The notes under the pieces were generated by a model, which was not told the origin of the DNA, ran no database searches, and saw only the letters and a list, made by a program, of their open reading frames with translations. From contig NZ_MRTD01000009.1 in the NCBI RefSeq assembly GCF_001956295.1, positions 1-64,000 on the forward strand: a stretch of 64,000 bases of DNA. Reading direction: 5' to 3'. Shown piece after piece: positions 25,359 through 33,497 of the stretch. The translations under genes were made by a program, and so were the position numbers. Numbering within the stretch: position 1 is the stretch's first letter; each line of letters begins with the position of its first letter. The stretch comes from Paenibacillus sp. FSL A5-0031 (GTDB taxonomy: Bacteria; Bacillota; Bacilli; Paenibacillales; Paenibacillaceae).

Positions 25359-26029
25359 TGTTAGATAATTGGGAATGGAACGTTAGCGTTCGCTCTGTAA
25401 AACGGGAAGAAATCTGCTTTACCCCAAACACTGATTGGCAGGTGCAAGCACAGGGCTATCGACTATATGTTAATACGGATCTGTCAGCAGAGCTACGTGC
25501 TCAGGATCAGGTTCGAATGACTGTTGGCGAATTAGGTAAACCCGACTGGGCTGCTTTTATCGGAACGGTAGTGAATTGCAGAACTGATTCTATCCTGCTT
25601 TATACGAGTCCCCAATATGAGTCAAGTCTAATGAACACAAGGCAGCTTGAACGCCTATTCTCACCGCTCACTTCTATAGAGGGAGCCGAAAGTGTTATTG
25701 ATAAGCTCGGCTTTTTCCCCCCGTTTCATTACGATGTAATAACGAAGGCCCGTATAGAAGCTGCAGGACTGCATGGCAATCAGAAAAACTTATCTGTAAC
25801 GATCAGGCATACATCCGCAGGTGGGCTGGAGCAACCTATTGCATTGTATTTCGAAGACATCCAGCATGAGAAAATAAGCCCCGCCGAGGAGTACAATATC
25901 TGTTTGCAGCTGAGTCTCGCCTATGAAAGCGATCAGATTCGCGTCGAATTGGATGCCGTGTCTGGGTTTGAAGCATCGTTTCTATGCCGAAAAATGGTTG
26001 TTCAATTTCACGATGGGAGTAAGAGCTGA
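25358..26029 (+). CDS. Conserved-looking protein of unknown function coupled to the VOC gene
   Basis: A 223-residue soluble protein starting at ATG 25358, which overlaps the TGA of the VOC gene. There is no signal peptide or membrane span. Composition and alternation suggest beta-rich structure in the first 80 residues and an alpha/beta second half. I do not recognise a domain. The overlap with the VOC gene is the only functional hint. Confidence 0.65.
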   Translation: MLDNWEWNVSVRSVKREEICFTPNTDWQVQAQGYRLYVNTDLSAELRAQDQVRMTVGELGKPDWAAFIGTVVNCRTDSILLYTSPQYESSLMNTRQLERLFSPLTSIEGAESVIDKLGFFPPFHYDVITKARIEAAGLHGNQKNLSVTIRHTSAGGLEQPIALYFEDIQHEKISPAEEYNICLQLSLAYESDQIRVELDAVSGFEASFLCRKMVVQFHDGSKS

Positions 26030-26054
26030 GAAACTTCATAGGTCAGACACTGAA

Positions 26055-26101
26055 AATACAGTGCATAATGGATCTTTGATTCATATGCGCTGTATTTTTT
26101 T
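26055..26101 (+). terminator. Terminator of the MarR-VOC-unknown group
   Basis: Arms aatacagtgcata (26055-26067) and tatgcgctgtatt (26084-26096), one mismatch, followed by a T-run. Confidence 0.75.
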
Positions 26102-26301
26102 ATGCCTAAAAAACAAACTTTGCTAAGGTCAGGTCTAACTTTCATCGTTATGATCATGAAGGATCATGCATCAGGGCTTCATGTAACACTTTTTCCTTTG
26201 CCATACTTTCGCCATGTTCAGGAGCGTTCTTCTCAGACATAATTCAGTTAATAAGTACAGAATTTAGTTTGTTTTATAACTGTCTTTAAGGAGGAATAGG
26301 C

Positions 26302-27228
26302 ATGTTTAATAAAACGGTGGCGCTTCAACCTTTTGCTGATATTTCTGCGTATACGGAGGGGTTCAAGATTGTCTCGGCACAGATTGGCTCCGATGGCTGC
26401 ATGTATGTTTTGCTCATTAACGAGATCCCCGTACGGGAACGAGGCATGTTCGTCCAAACGGTTCTAGGGAAAACATATACCTACAAGGTACTGCTCGTAG
26501 AAAAAGATTATGTTGATGAAGTGGTGTTTGCGGATCAACAATTCAATTATCATTATGTCCAGCCGCTTCATAATCGTCTACTGTTAGTCGGAGCGCGCTG
26601 CTCTTACTATGGCGCAGGCAAATATGATCTGAATGCTAAAGTGTGTGATTTTAAAGGAAATACAATTCGAGAGTTTTTGCTTGGAGACGGTATTCAAAGT
26701 GTTCAGGTGACGGAGAATGGGATTATTTGGACCAGTTATTTCGACGAGGGCGTGTTTGGAAACAACGGGTGGGATAAACCTGTAGGAGCGCAAGGCCTTG
26801 TGGCATGGGATGAGAACGGCAACAAATTGTATGAGGATCAAGTGTCGGATATCGCCGATTGTTATGCGCTCAATGCAGCTAGCGATGAGAAAGTGTGGTT
26901 TTATTATTATACGGACTTTTGGCTGGGCTGTATTTCCGGCGGAATCGAGCAGCCCAAGGTCACTTTTATAAATCCTGAGATTTCCGGCTCTTCTGGGTTT
27001 TGTACGGATGGTTATCACTTTCTGTTCGATGGCGGTTACGGAAAACACGGAGCTTATATTCTTAAGAAAAATGAAAAACCGGGGAGCTTATCTGAAGGGT
27101 GCAAGATCCATTTTCTGAATGAAAAAGCTGAGCCGCTTGTCCCGTTAACACAGGATTTTCGAGAGAATCGAGTGCTTTTCAGTGAAGGAAGCTTGTTGTA
27201 CCTGGTGTCGGTGGAAGAAGTGGTTTAG
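26302..27228 (+). CDS. Unknown protein, probably a beta-propeller
   Basis: A 308-residue cytosolic protein without signal peptide. It contains regularly spaced aromatic- and Asp/Gly-rich segments such as AQIGSDGCMYVLLI, VQVTENGIIWTSYFDEG and LVAWDENGNKLYED, which look like propeller blades. No catalytic motif is seen. Start is ATG after AAGGAGGAATAGGC. Monocistronic. The propeller idea is structural inference; function is unknown. Confidence 0.7.
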   Translation: MFNKTVALQPFADISAYTEGFKIVSAQIGSDGCMYVLLINEIPVRERGMFVQTVLGKTYTYKVLLVEKDYVDEVVFADQQFNYHYVQPLHNRLLLVGARCSYYGAGKYDLNAKVCDFKGNTIREFLLGDGIQSVQVTENGIIWTSYFDEGVFGNNGWDKPVGAQGLVAWDENGNKLYEDQVSDIADCYALNAASDEKVWFYYYTDFWLGCISGGIEQPKVTFINPEISGSSGFCTDGYHFLFDGGYGKHGAYILKKNEKPGSLSEGCKIHFLNEKAEPLVPLTQDFRENRVLFSEGSLLYLVSVEEVV

Positions 27229-27247
27229 CCTTGCTCTCCTATTTTCA

Positions 27248-27276
27248 TTGACTAATCTGGTTTATAGTTATAAACT
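27248..27276 (+). promoter_or_regulatory. Promoter of the BlaI-M56 operon
   Basis: TTGACT (27248-27253), 17 bases, then TAAACT (27271-27276). The -10 and spacer are overlapped by the first operator. Confidence 0.65.
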
Positions 27277-27302
27277 CGTTACAAAGGTTTATGATTATAA
27301 AC
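27260..27302 (+). promoter_or_regulatory. Twin operators of the BlaI-type repressor
   Basis: Two 16-base palindromes, gtttatagttataaac (27260-27275) and gtttatgattataaac (27287-27302), share GTTTAT-N4-ATAAAC and are 27 bases apart centre to centre. They cover the -10 and the start of the transcript, as expected for a BlaI/MecI-type repressor acting on its own operon. Confidence 0.75.
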
Positions 27303-27320
27303 CAGATAGGGGAGGTTATT

Positions 27321-27683
27321 ATGAGTAACTTGAAGCTGTGTGAAAGTGATTATCGCTTTATGCTTGTTGTGTGGGAGAGCGAGCCGGTGGCATCCGGAAG
27401 GCTGGTAACTCTTTGTTCAGAAAAACTCGGCTGGAAGAAGCCAACCACCTATACCGTGCTTCGGAAAATGTGTGAAAAAGGACTTCTTAAAAATGAGGAT
27501 ACAATGGTAAGCTCCATTATTCCAAAAGAGCAGATCCAGGCGTACGAAAGCGAGCATTTTATTGAGCGGACTTTTGAGGGCTCGCTGCCTCAGTTTCTCG
27601 TCTCTTTTTTCGGCAATAAAGCTCTCTCCAATAAGGAAGCTGATGAGCTAAAGCGTCTAATTGATGAGCATAAGGAGGGCTGA
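27321..27683 (+). CDS. BlaI/MecI/CopY-family repressor
   Basis: A 120-residue repressor. The winged helix spans residues ~5-75 (YRFMLVVWESEPVASGRLVTLC and KKPTTYTVLRKMCEKGLL), the typical BlaI pattern, followed by a C-terminal dimerisation and cleavage region. Start ATG 27321 follows GGGGAGGTTATT. Two bases separate its stop from the M56 peptidase gene start, with GGAGGG inside its end. By analogy with BlaI-BlaR1, the membrane peptidase next door would trigger its cleavage. Targets other than its own operon are not visible in the window; the operator motif here differs from the one at 60050. Confidence 0.88.
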   Translation: MSNLKLCESDYRFMLVVWESEPVASGRLVTLCSEKLGWKKPTTYTVLRKMCEKGLLKNEDTMVSSIIPKEQIQAYESEHFIERTFEGSLPQFLVSFFGNKALSNKEADELKRLIDEHKEG

Positions 27684-27685
27684 GT

Positions 27686-29650
27686 ATGGAAACGTTGTTT
27701 CTAAAAGTACTCAATATGTCTCTCACGGCGTCTTATGTCATTATCGCAGTGCTTCTCATCCGTCTGCTGTTGAAACGGGCACCAAAGAAATATTCCTATT
27801 TGCTATGGGCGATTGTACTGTTCCGCCTAGTTTGTCCTGTGTCTATTTCCTCTGAGCTCAGCCTCTTTAATGCTCCCCCCTTTGACATGACTGCAGCGCA
27901 AAAGAGCGGCGAAGCGGCACTGAGCTATGTCCCAGCAGACATCGGCTATATGGAGAAGCCGGGGATGACGGTAGGCATACCGACCGTAAATGTCATGATA
28001 AGCGACACGCTGCCGCAAGCGGACACGACTGCTAGCGTAAATCCATTGCAAATATGGATACAGATCGGTACAGTTTTATGGTGTATAGGTGTACTTGCGC
28101 TGCTTGTTTACAGCTTGGTGACCTATTTCCGTTTGAAACGCCGCATGGCTACAGCAGTCCGTTTGGATAAACATATATTCGAGTCCGACAGCATCCGGTC
28201 GCCATTTATTCTTGGCTTTATCAAACCGCGAATTTATATTCCCTTTGGGCTTCAGGAGCAAGAACGAGTCTACATTCTGAAGCATGAAGCCTACCATTTA
28301 AAGAGGAAAGATCACTTAATCAAGCCGCTCGCCTTTGTGGTTCTTGCTTTTCACTGGTTTAATCCGCTTGCTTGGCTTGCCTTTATATTAATGGCCAAAG
28401 ACATGGAGATGAGCTGCGATGAAAAGGTGCTGTCGGAGACGGGTTCGGGAATCGCGAAGGATTATTGCACGTCATTGCTAGCCTTTGCGGCAAACCGCCG
28501 CTTACCGTCTGCTAGTCCGCTAGCCTTTGGAGAGACAGGCATCCGTGAGCGCGTCAAAAATATACTACGCTTTAAGACGCCAAATAAACGTGTGATCATA
28601 TTCTCAGCCGCAGCTTGTATAATCGCTGTTGCCGTCTGTGCAACGAATCCAATTGTGAATGGGGCGCTGCAAGAGACTGGAGAACCGTATGGCAGCTATC
28701 GCTTTGAGGAACAGGTGTATATGAATTTACTGAGCTCGTTTGTAGCTGCCGATGGGTTTAAGGAGTACTATACTTTTACCGAAAACTCGCTTATTATAAC
28801 CGACGGAGCCGGCAATCAACAGAAAATGAAGGCTATTTATGAACGGAAAGCTTTAGATGTGCAAAAGTTTAATGAAAGCTTTATGCCTAGTATTAATGTT
28901 CCTAATATTTTAGGTTATAAAGAAAGATACGAGTATGTACTAACCGATTCGGCCGTTGATCCTGAATATCGTCTTTTTCTGCTGGATGATGAGGTATGGC
29001 TGGCAAAAACACATAAGGATAACGTCAATACTCTAAAGAGCGAATATATTTGGAGCATCTACAAAATTTCGAAGCTAGACGAGGAGATAGTAGAATCAGA
29101 ATCTATAGTGGGAACTCAGAACGGTGTTGATGCTTTTTTAGCTTTGCAAAAGGATTTTAATTCAGGCTACGACACAGATAAGTGTTATAACATCACACCG
29201 CAATCTATTAGTGATAACTCTGAATATAGCATTTTCAAATATGACAAATCTGCCGCATCATTTTTGTTATATAAGGGAGTTGTATATCGGCTTGGCGAGT
29301 GGTTTGGTGGGTTTGGCGTAACAACTATGGCTCTAGCTGACATGGACAACGATGGGGATTCCGAATTGTATTTTACATACTCATGGGGTTCTGGTCTTCA
29401 TCGCTCTCATGCGGGTTATTTTAACCCGTCTACCAAAGAAATTGTAACCTTACCCTACACAAATATGAATAAGGACATGACCCTCGTGGATCATGGTGAC
29501 GGCAGTCTGTCTCTATATGGCGCAGACATATCAAATTTAATAGATTTTGCTCATTTCAATAGGAAGAAAACTGATTTTATATCGGATATTGTTTATGAGA
29601 AAGGACAGATCTTATTAAGTAAAGCTAGAAGCTCAGATCACGGTGATTGA
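27686..29650 (+). CDS. BlaR1/MecR1-like M56-family membrane metallopeptidase with a non-penicillin-binding sensor
   Basis: A 654-residue membrane protein. Four spans lie in the first ~325 residues, with the zinc motif HEAYH near residue 200 (LKHEAYHLKRKDHL) and the third ligand in MEMSCDEKVL, both typical of M56 peptidases. A last span near 305-320 (IIFSAAACIIAVAVCA) leads to an extracellular region of ~330 residues. That part has no penicillin-binding SxxK/KTG motifs; instead it carries MALADMDNDGDSELYFTYSW, an FG-GAP/EF-like calcium loop. It therefore probably senses something other than beta-lactams and signals to the BlaI-type repressor encoded just upstream. Confidence 0.82.
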   Translation: METLFLKVLNMSLTASYVIIAVLLIRLLLKRAPKKYSYLLWAIVLFRLVCPVSISSELSLFNAPPFDMTAAQKSGEAALSYVPADIGYMEKPGMTVGIPTVNVMISDTLPQADTTASVNPLQIWIQIGTVLWCIGVLALLVYSLVTYFRLKRRMATAVRLDKHIFESDSIRSPFILGFIKPRIYIPFGLQEQERVYILKHEAYHLKRKDHLIKPLAFVVLAFHWFNPLAWLAFILMAKDMEMSCDEKVLSETGSGIAKDYCTSLLAFAANRRLPSASPLAFGETGIRERVKNILRFKTPNKRVIIFSAAACIIAVAVCATNPIVNGALQETGEPYGSYRFEEQVYMNLLSSFVAADGFKEYYTFTENSLIITDGAGNQQKMKAIYERKALDVQKFNESFMPSINVPNILGYKERYEYVLTDSAVDPEYRLFLLDDEVWLAKTHKDNVNTLKSEYIWSIYKISKLDEEIVESESIVGTQNGVDAFLALQKDFNSGYDTDKCYNITPQSISDNSEYSIFKYDKSAASFLLYKGVVYRLGEWFGGFGVTTMALADMDNDGDSELYFTYSWGSGLHRSHAGYFNPSTKEIVTLPYTNMNKDMTLVDHGDGSLSLYGADISNLIDFAHFNRKKTDFISDIVYEKGQILLSKARSSDHGD

Positions 29651-29701
29651 GGATGCAGCTTTCACTACTATGATCCAATTTCCATTCCAAAATCATTTTT
29701 C

Positions 29702-29835
29702 TAACGAACCGTATTGCGCTTATTGTGCAGAAAAGGACAACTATTTTATTTTAACGAACCTGGATAACGTTATAACCTACTTTATTAGGCGTTATGAGCT
29801 ACTTTTCTCGAAATAACGATTCTGGAGTTCGTTAC
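29702..29835 (+). repeat. Cluster of taacgaacc repeats
   Basis: taacgaacc occurs at 29702-29710 and 29752-29760, and an inverted near-copy agttcgtta at 29826-29834. Between them lie further ataacg/cgttat words. The layout resembles short intergenic repeat elements common in Paenibacillus genomes; I recall this only generally. Confidence 0.45.
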
Positions 29836-29940
29836 AATTTTAATCGACTACCAATGGCTTAAATAAGAGCTATAAGGTTCGTAAGCTAAAGGAATGGTAA
29901 GAGAAGGACGTCCTTCTGCCTAAGCTCCATCGAAAAACAA

Positions 29941-29996
29941 AGCGGGGTCTGTTTCAAGCGTAGGTAATTCTACTTTTGGGACAGCCCTTTTTTAAA
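29941..29996 (+). terminator. Possible terminator hairpin
   Basis: ggggtctgttt (from 29944) can pair with gggacagccc (29979-29988) with a bulge and G-T pairs, and TTTTTT follows. It is ~300 bases past the M56 gene. Confidence 0.45.
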
Positions 29997-30158
29997 TTAA
30001 AGGAATGGCGATAAGTTACGAAAAAAGGCTGCTCGTTCTCTATTTTCGTTTATTTCATTCCTTTGTTCTACTTTAGAGAAGCAAAAATATTCATGTTTAT
30101 GTCAGCGTTTACATCGTTTCTAGGTTCAGGTAAAGTGAGGGAATAAGGGGGATCGCAT

Positions 30159-30869
30159 ATGCGTAGAAGTTGGCTGCTGGGACTTATTGTGTGTACAGGT
30201 TTAATTCATCTTGCGACGTTATCAGTGGACAGTACGGTGCTGCATTGGATATTCAAGCTTCTGCCAATGGCACTCATTATTACGCTCGTTGCTCGCAGTG
30301 TACCAGATGGACGCGGCCAAGCGGTTTATAGGAAGCTGATTCTGACAGGGCTGCTGTTTAGCCTATTGGGAGATGCGTTCCTGCTGCTTCCCGATGATCC
30401 GTGGTTTGTGTTCGGATTGGGTGCGTTTCTAACGGGGCATTTGTTTTATGTGGCTGCAATGGTTGCTCGTTGGTTTAAGCAGCAATCGCGAATGAGATGG
30501 TACGGTGTGCTTGCGGGCTTGATTATCTTCATTTACTCGGTGCTGCTGGGCAGTCGCTTTTATGAGCGTATTTCGGGGGATGAAAGCTTAAGCGGGTTAT
30601 GGATTCCCGTCGTTGTCTATATTACCGTTATTGGAGCGATGTGCTTTACGGCAATTATGAGCCGCAATGCGTTTGCGATTGTTGGTGCGATACTATTCGT
30701 TGCATCGGACTCGATACTGGCTTGGAATAAGTTTGTCGCAGATGTGCCTTATTCAGATCTCCTTATTATGTCTACTTACTTCGCTGCTCAAACGTTGATT
30801 GCTTCAAGCTTACAGAAGGTCAAGAATGTTGGAGCGGCGGCCGCTAAGCCTAAGAACATTCCTCTGTGA
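30159..30869 (+). CDS. YhhN-family membrane protein (lysoplasmalogenase-like)
   Basis: A 236-residue protein with about eight membrane spans. Family residues are visible: FKLLPMALI in the second span, the acidic motif LLGDAFLLLP, GHLFYVAAM with the conserved His, and the C-terminal FVASDSILAWNKF. YhhN/TMEM86 proteins are described as lysoplasmalogenases that cleave vinyl-ether lysolipids; a bacterial substrate here is not known. Start ATG follows AAGGGGGATCGCAT. Monocistronic, followed by a terminator at 30997. Confidence 0.85.
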   Translation: MRRSWLLGLIVCTGLIHLATLSVDSTVLHWIFKLLPMALIITLVARSVPDGRGQAVYRKLILTGLLFSLLGDAFLLLPDDPWFVFGLGAFLTGHLFYVAAMVARWFKQQSRMRWYGVLAGLIIFIYSVLLGSRFYERISGDESLSGLWIPVVVYITVIGAMCFTAIMSRNAFAIVGAILFVASDSILAWNKFVADVPYSDLLIMSTYFAAQTLIASSLQKVKNVGAAAAKPKNIPL

Positions 30870-30996
30870 TTAAGAATATGAACTTGATGATTGTGAATCA
30901 AATTGGATCGAGAACAAGTGTCGCCTGACACCTGATCGAACTTGGTACATTCTTCAAATAAGCAGCGAGTGGTATAATCTCCTGTGGTAAATACAG

Positions 30997-31019
30997 AAAA
31001 AGGGCTGAGAGCCCTTTTT
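30997..31019 (+). terminator. Terminator downstream of yhhN
   Basis: Stem aaaaagggct/agccctttttg with a 3-base loop and a T-run. Confidence 0.8.
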
Positions 31020-31162
31020 GCCGTTGATATAGCCTTATGTCTTATTCTCCTCATGAGCAGTTTATATGCCTTTCCAACCCATTGAGCTGCCGTATACACA
31101 CCAAAATCTATTAATCTCCATATGATAGTAGTAATTCTACTAATATTAAGGAGATGATAGGA

Positions 31163-31603
31163 ATGATGAGAACAGGGGGAAGCAAGAGCGGAGGAGACCG
31201 AAGCTCAGGTTGTAAATGCTCAAAAAACCAGAGCCATGGCGATAAAAGCGAAGGCCACAAGAGTGGAGGACACAAAAACGAAGGACATAAAAGCGAAGGC
31301 CACAAAAATGAAGGTCACAAGAGCGAAGGCCATAAATGCTGCTGCGGTAAAAGCAGTGGAAGCAACAGCAATATTTTAAAAATTCTTTTGCGAATTGGTG
31401 TAGGAACACCCAATGTTCGGATTCATTTTGATGGAACATCGCATGTAGGTGTTTATTTGGGCATTTCAGATGGCAGCGTCATTCTTAATGTGAGAGGTGT
31501 CGTAGCATATATTAAAATAACTTCTATAACGGCTGTAGAGTTAGGTGTTAAAGTCAATAGAAAGTGTAAGAGAAAACAGTCGTGGAAGTGCAGAAAAACA
31601 TAA
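31163..31603 (+). CDS. GHK-repeat, Cys/His-rich small protein (possible spore coat/exosporium protein)
   Basis: A 146-residue protein in two parts. Residues ~1-65 are low-complexity: Ser/Gly/Lys with six near-perfect five-residue repeats of the EGHK(S/N) type, bounded by CKC and KCCCG. The repeats are encoded by 15-base DNA units (~31245-31335). Residues ~75-130 form a compact hydrophobic domain (NVRIHFDGTSHVGVYLG and following strands). No signal peptide. The His- and Cys-rich repeats could bind metal. Coat proteins of spore formers often have this layout, so a coat role is possible but not shown. ATG 31163 is chosen since AAGGAG lies nine bases upstream and directly abuts the ATG at 31154. 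Confidence 0.7.
   Translation: MMRTGGSKSGGDRSSGCKCSKNQSHGDKSEGHKSGGHKNEGHKSEGHKNEGHKSEGHKCCCGKSSGSNSNILKILLRIGVGTPNVRIHFDGTSHVGVYLGISDGSVILNVRGVVAYIKITSITAVELGVKVNRKCKRKQSWKCRKT
31245..31335 (+). repeat. 15-bp tandem repeats coding for EGHK(S/N) units
   Basis: About six units of the form (a)gcgaaggccacaa or aacgaaggacataa follow each other with few differences, matching the pentapeptide repeats. Confidence 0.8.
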
Positions 31604-31706
31604 GCTAATTACTCATTGGATATAACAGCCGTACTGTTAGCAAGAAGGCCGTGTTCATTTCCTTGTTTGGGCGGCACGGTCTAATCATTATTCCTGCCAA
31701 TATAAA

Positions 31707-31730
31707 CAAAAAAAGGGCTAGAAGCCCTTA
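31707..31730 (-). terminator. Terminator of the ferredoxin gene
   Basis: Stem aagggct/agccctt with a short loop; on the minus strand it is followed by a run of seven T. It may also end the GHK-repeat gene from the other side. Confidence 0.75.
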
Positions 31731-31818
31731 TTGTTGTAGATATGACCCAGATGGAGTTAGTTCACTTAATGTTATGATCGAATCTGCTTTTCCATCACCA
31801 TATAACGCGGGAAAATGA

Positions 31819-32142
31819 TTAATCTTGGGGACGAGTGCCGGGCTCCAGACCAGTAGAGGTTGCTGTCTTAATAAGCCGGACCGATAGGTCGCTATGCAAC
31901 CGAATTTGGCAGGATAGCCGAATAGCTGCATCCTCGATTCCTTTATTGCGAAGAACTGTCGCTTCTGCCTCACTCATCTCGCCTGCATCTCCAGAGAGCA
32001 CTTCTACAGCACAGGTCGTACACTTAACATTCCCGCCGCATCGGTGCAGGACGTCGACTCCATTATCCTCTAACATTAGCACAAGCTTTGTGCCTTCTAC
32101 TGCCTGAATGGCGTTTCTTCCTTCTACTTGAACCGTTGGCAT
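31819..32142 (-). CDS. 2Fe-2S plant-type ferredoxin
   Basis: A 107-residue ferredoxin. The cluster ligands are Cys35, Cys41 and Cys44 in RCGGNVKCTTC and Cys78 in RLSCQI, the typical spacing of [2Fe-2S] ferredoxins. It is a small electron carrier in the cytoplasm; its redox partners are not encoded nearby. The start is supported by GAGGAGGAATGGCAAATG. Monocistronic. Confidence 0.9.
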   Translation of the reverse strand: MPTVQVEGRNAIQAVEGTKLVLMLEDNGVDVLHRCGGNVKCTTCAVEVLSGDAGEMSEAEATVLRNKGIEDAAIRLSCQIRLHSDLSVRLIKTATSTGLEPGTRPQD

Positions 32143-32294
32143 TTGCCATTCCTCCTCGAATTGTTCATCCTTATATTACCTAACCAGCTTATATTAAACC
32201 ATTATCTTGATGAATAAGTCCAATTCTATAGCCCTTATCAGAATAAAGACCCACAAGAGGGGGGCTTTTTTCAAAGTATCCTTCTTATGTGTAA

Positions 32295-32399
32295 ATAACC
32301 AAAATGAAAAGAACCGAAACCCATTCATCCAACGGGTTTCGGTTCTTTAATGGCGCCAGCTTAGCTGGTTGCAACGGCCACCCAGTGGCCTTTTTTCAC
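32295..32399 (-). pseudogene. Relic: 3' end and terminator of an OppDF-type ATPase gene
   Basis: On the minus strand the right part reads [12 protein letters not shown] followed by TAA, exactly the end of the fused ATPase encoded at 49670-51406, and is followed by the same terminator. Identity with 49604-49708 is 104 of 105 bases. Beyond VKK the frame no longer resembles the ATPase. No promoter or gene body is left. Confidence 0.8.
32307..32348. terminator. Orphan bidirectional terminator in the duplicated segment
   Basis: Same hairpin as at 49616-49657 (aaaagaaccgaaaccc/gggtttcggttcttt). It has no gene body to terminate here. Confidence 0.7.
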
Positions 32400-32565
32400 A
32401 TCCAATATAATTAGCATTATGTTAGGTGAACTAGACAAGAACAATCCACTACTATTATTATAATTCTTATAATAATTCAATTTATTTTGAATGTTGAGAA
32501 ATGAGATAGTTGTCATTATGTTAGATGTCTGTGGAAATGATTATGGGATGGGAGTGATGGCTGCG

Positions 32566-33420
32566 ATGCAGGAATACGAGTATGAGTTTGCTGATTTCAT
32601 TTACTATACGCCTGGGCAACTGGAAAAGGAATGTCGTATATGGCCGGTTCGAGCGGGTCGCTGTTTGGCCAAGCCTAACTATAAAGTGGGACCCAAGAGG
32701 ATCGAGTGCTACAGTCTTCACTTTGTGCAGGAGGGAATGGTTCGGCTGCAGTACGAAGGCAAGCAGGTGGAGCTGGAGAAGGGCGACGTGTTTTGTTTAT
32801 TTCCTTATCGTAAATATTTCTACGACATGCTTCCCACTGATCGGCCGCTTCAAATGAGCTGGTTGGCGGTGGATGGCGATAGGGCAATGGCGTTGCTAGA
32901 GCTTGCGGGTTTAACGCATGAGCATCCGTTTCGCAAGAAGGCGCTGACCTCACGAGTCAGAGCATCGGCAGACCAAGTCATTCATACGCTTGAGGGCGCT
33001 CAGAGGTGGAATCCGGCAGGTGCACTTGAGCTGCAAAGTCATATTTGTGCATTATTCGCCGGGTTGATTCCGGATTCGGTACCAGTTCAAGAGGCCGAGC
33101 TTGCAGGTTGGATTCATGAATGCATGAAATACATAGAGCTGCACGCCTCAGAGGGAATATCCGTCCAACAGGTAGCGGATTTCGCGGGTGTTCATCGTTC
33201 CTACTTTACCCAAGTGTTTACAAGCCAAGCGGGCATGCCGCCAATGAAGTACATGCAGAAGATCCGTATGGACAAGGCGAGGCAGCTGCTAATGGATACA
33301 GATGCAACGATAACGGAGATCGCTCTGTCCCTTGGGTATCCGAATTTGTATACGTTCACCAGAGCATTCAAGACTTATTTTAAGGAATCCCCCTTAACTC
33401 TAAGAAAGACAATTGGATAA
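32566..33420 (+). CDS. AraC-family transcriptional regulator of the hemicellulose locus
   Basis: A 284-residue regulator. The N-terminal half is a cupin-like sugar-sensing domain (NYKVGPKRIECYSLHFVQEG and LEKGDVFCLFPYRKYFYD); residues ~185-282 are the AraC DNA-binding domain (VQQVADFAGVHRSYFTQVF and ITEIALSLGYPNLYTFTRAF). It is a paralogue of the AraC protein at 44540. ATG 32566 is preferred: it aligns with that paralogue's start (MQEYEYEFADFIYYTPGQLE versus MIEFTHEYAEHLYHTPNALE) and GGGATGGGAG lies ~11 bases before it; GTG 32554 and the TTG-type starts further up are alternatives. The next genes in the same direction form the sensor-transport-hydrolase operon, which it may regulate. Confidence 0.85.
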   Translation: MQEYEYEFADFIYYTPGQLEKECRIWPVRAGRCLAKPNYKVGPKRIECYSLHFVQEGMVRLQYEGKQVELEKGDVFCLFPYRKYFYDMLPTDRPLQMSWLAVDGDRAMALLELAGLTHEHPFRKKALTSRVRASADQVIHTLEGAQRWNPAGALELQSHICALFAGLIPDSVPVQEAELAGWIHECMKYIELHASEGISVQQVADFAGVHRSYFTQVFTSQAGMPPMKYMQKIRMDKARQLLMDTDATITEIALSLGYPNLYTFTRAFKTYFKESPLTLRKTIG

Positions 33421-33441
33421 TCTCAAGTAGGTACAATATAT

Positions 33442-33456
33442 TTGAAAACGATTACA
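33442..33456 (+). promoter_or_regulatory. Catabolite-responsive element (cre) before the sensor-kinase operon
   Basis: ttgaaaacgattaca fits WTGNAANCGNWNNCW at all fixed positions and lies 42 bases before the kinase start codon, where bound CcpA would block transcription. Confidence 0.65.
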
Positions 33457-33497
33457 CGATAAACACTTCCTTATGTTCAAAAAGGAGATTTCTCGAT

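Larger units (their letters stand above)
29651..30158. other. 500-bp intergenic region rich in short repeats
   Basis: No gene is supported. It holds a set of taacg-type repeats (29702-29835), a 16-base palindrome agaaggacgtccttct (29902-29917), a terminator-type hairpin (29941-29996) and 9-base arms aaaggaatg/cattccttt (29999-30007 and 30056-30064). Confidence 0.55.
32143..32565. other. Intergenic region with a relic of an ABC-ATPase gene end
   Basis: No intact gene is seen. The middle (32295-32399) is a 105-bp near-identical copy of 49604-49708, carrying a terminator and the last codons of a peptide-transporter ATPase. The rest is AT-rich sequence before the AraC gene. Confidence 0.7.
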
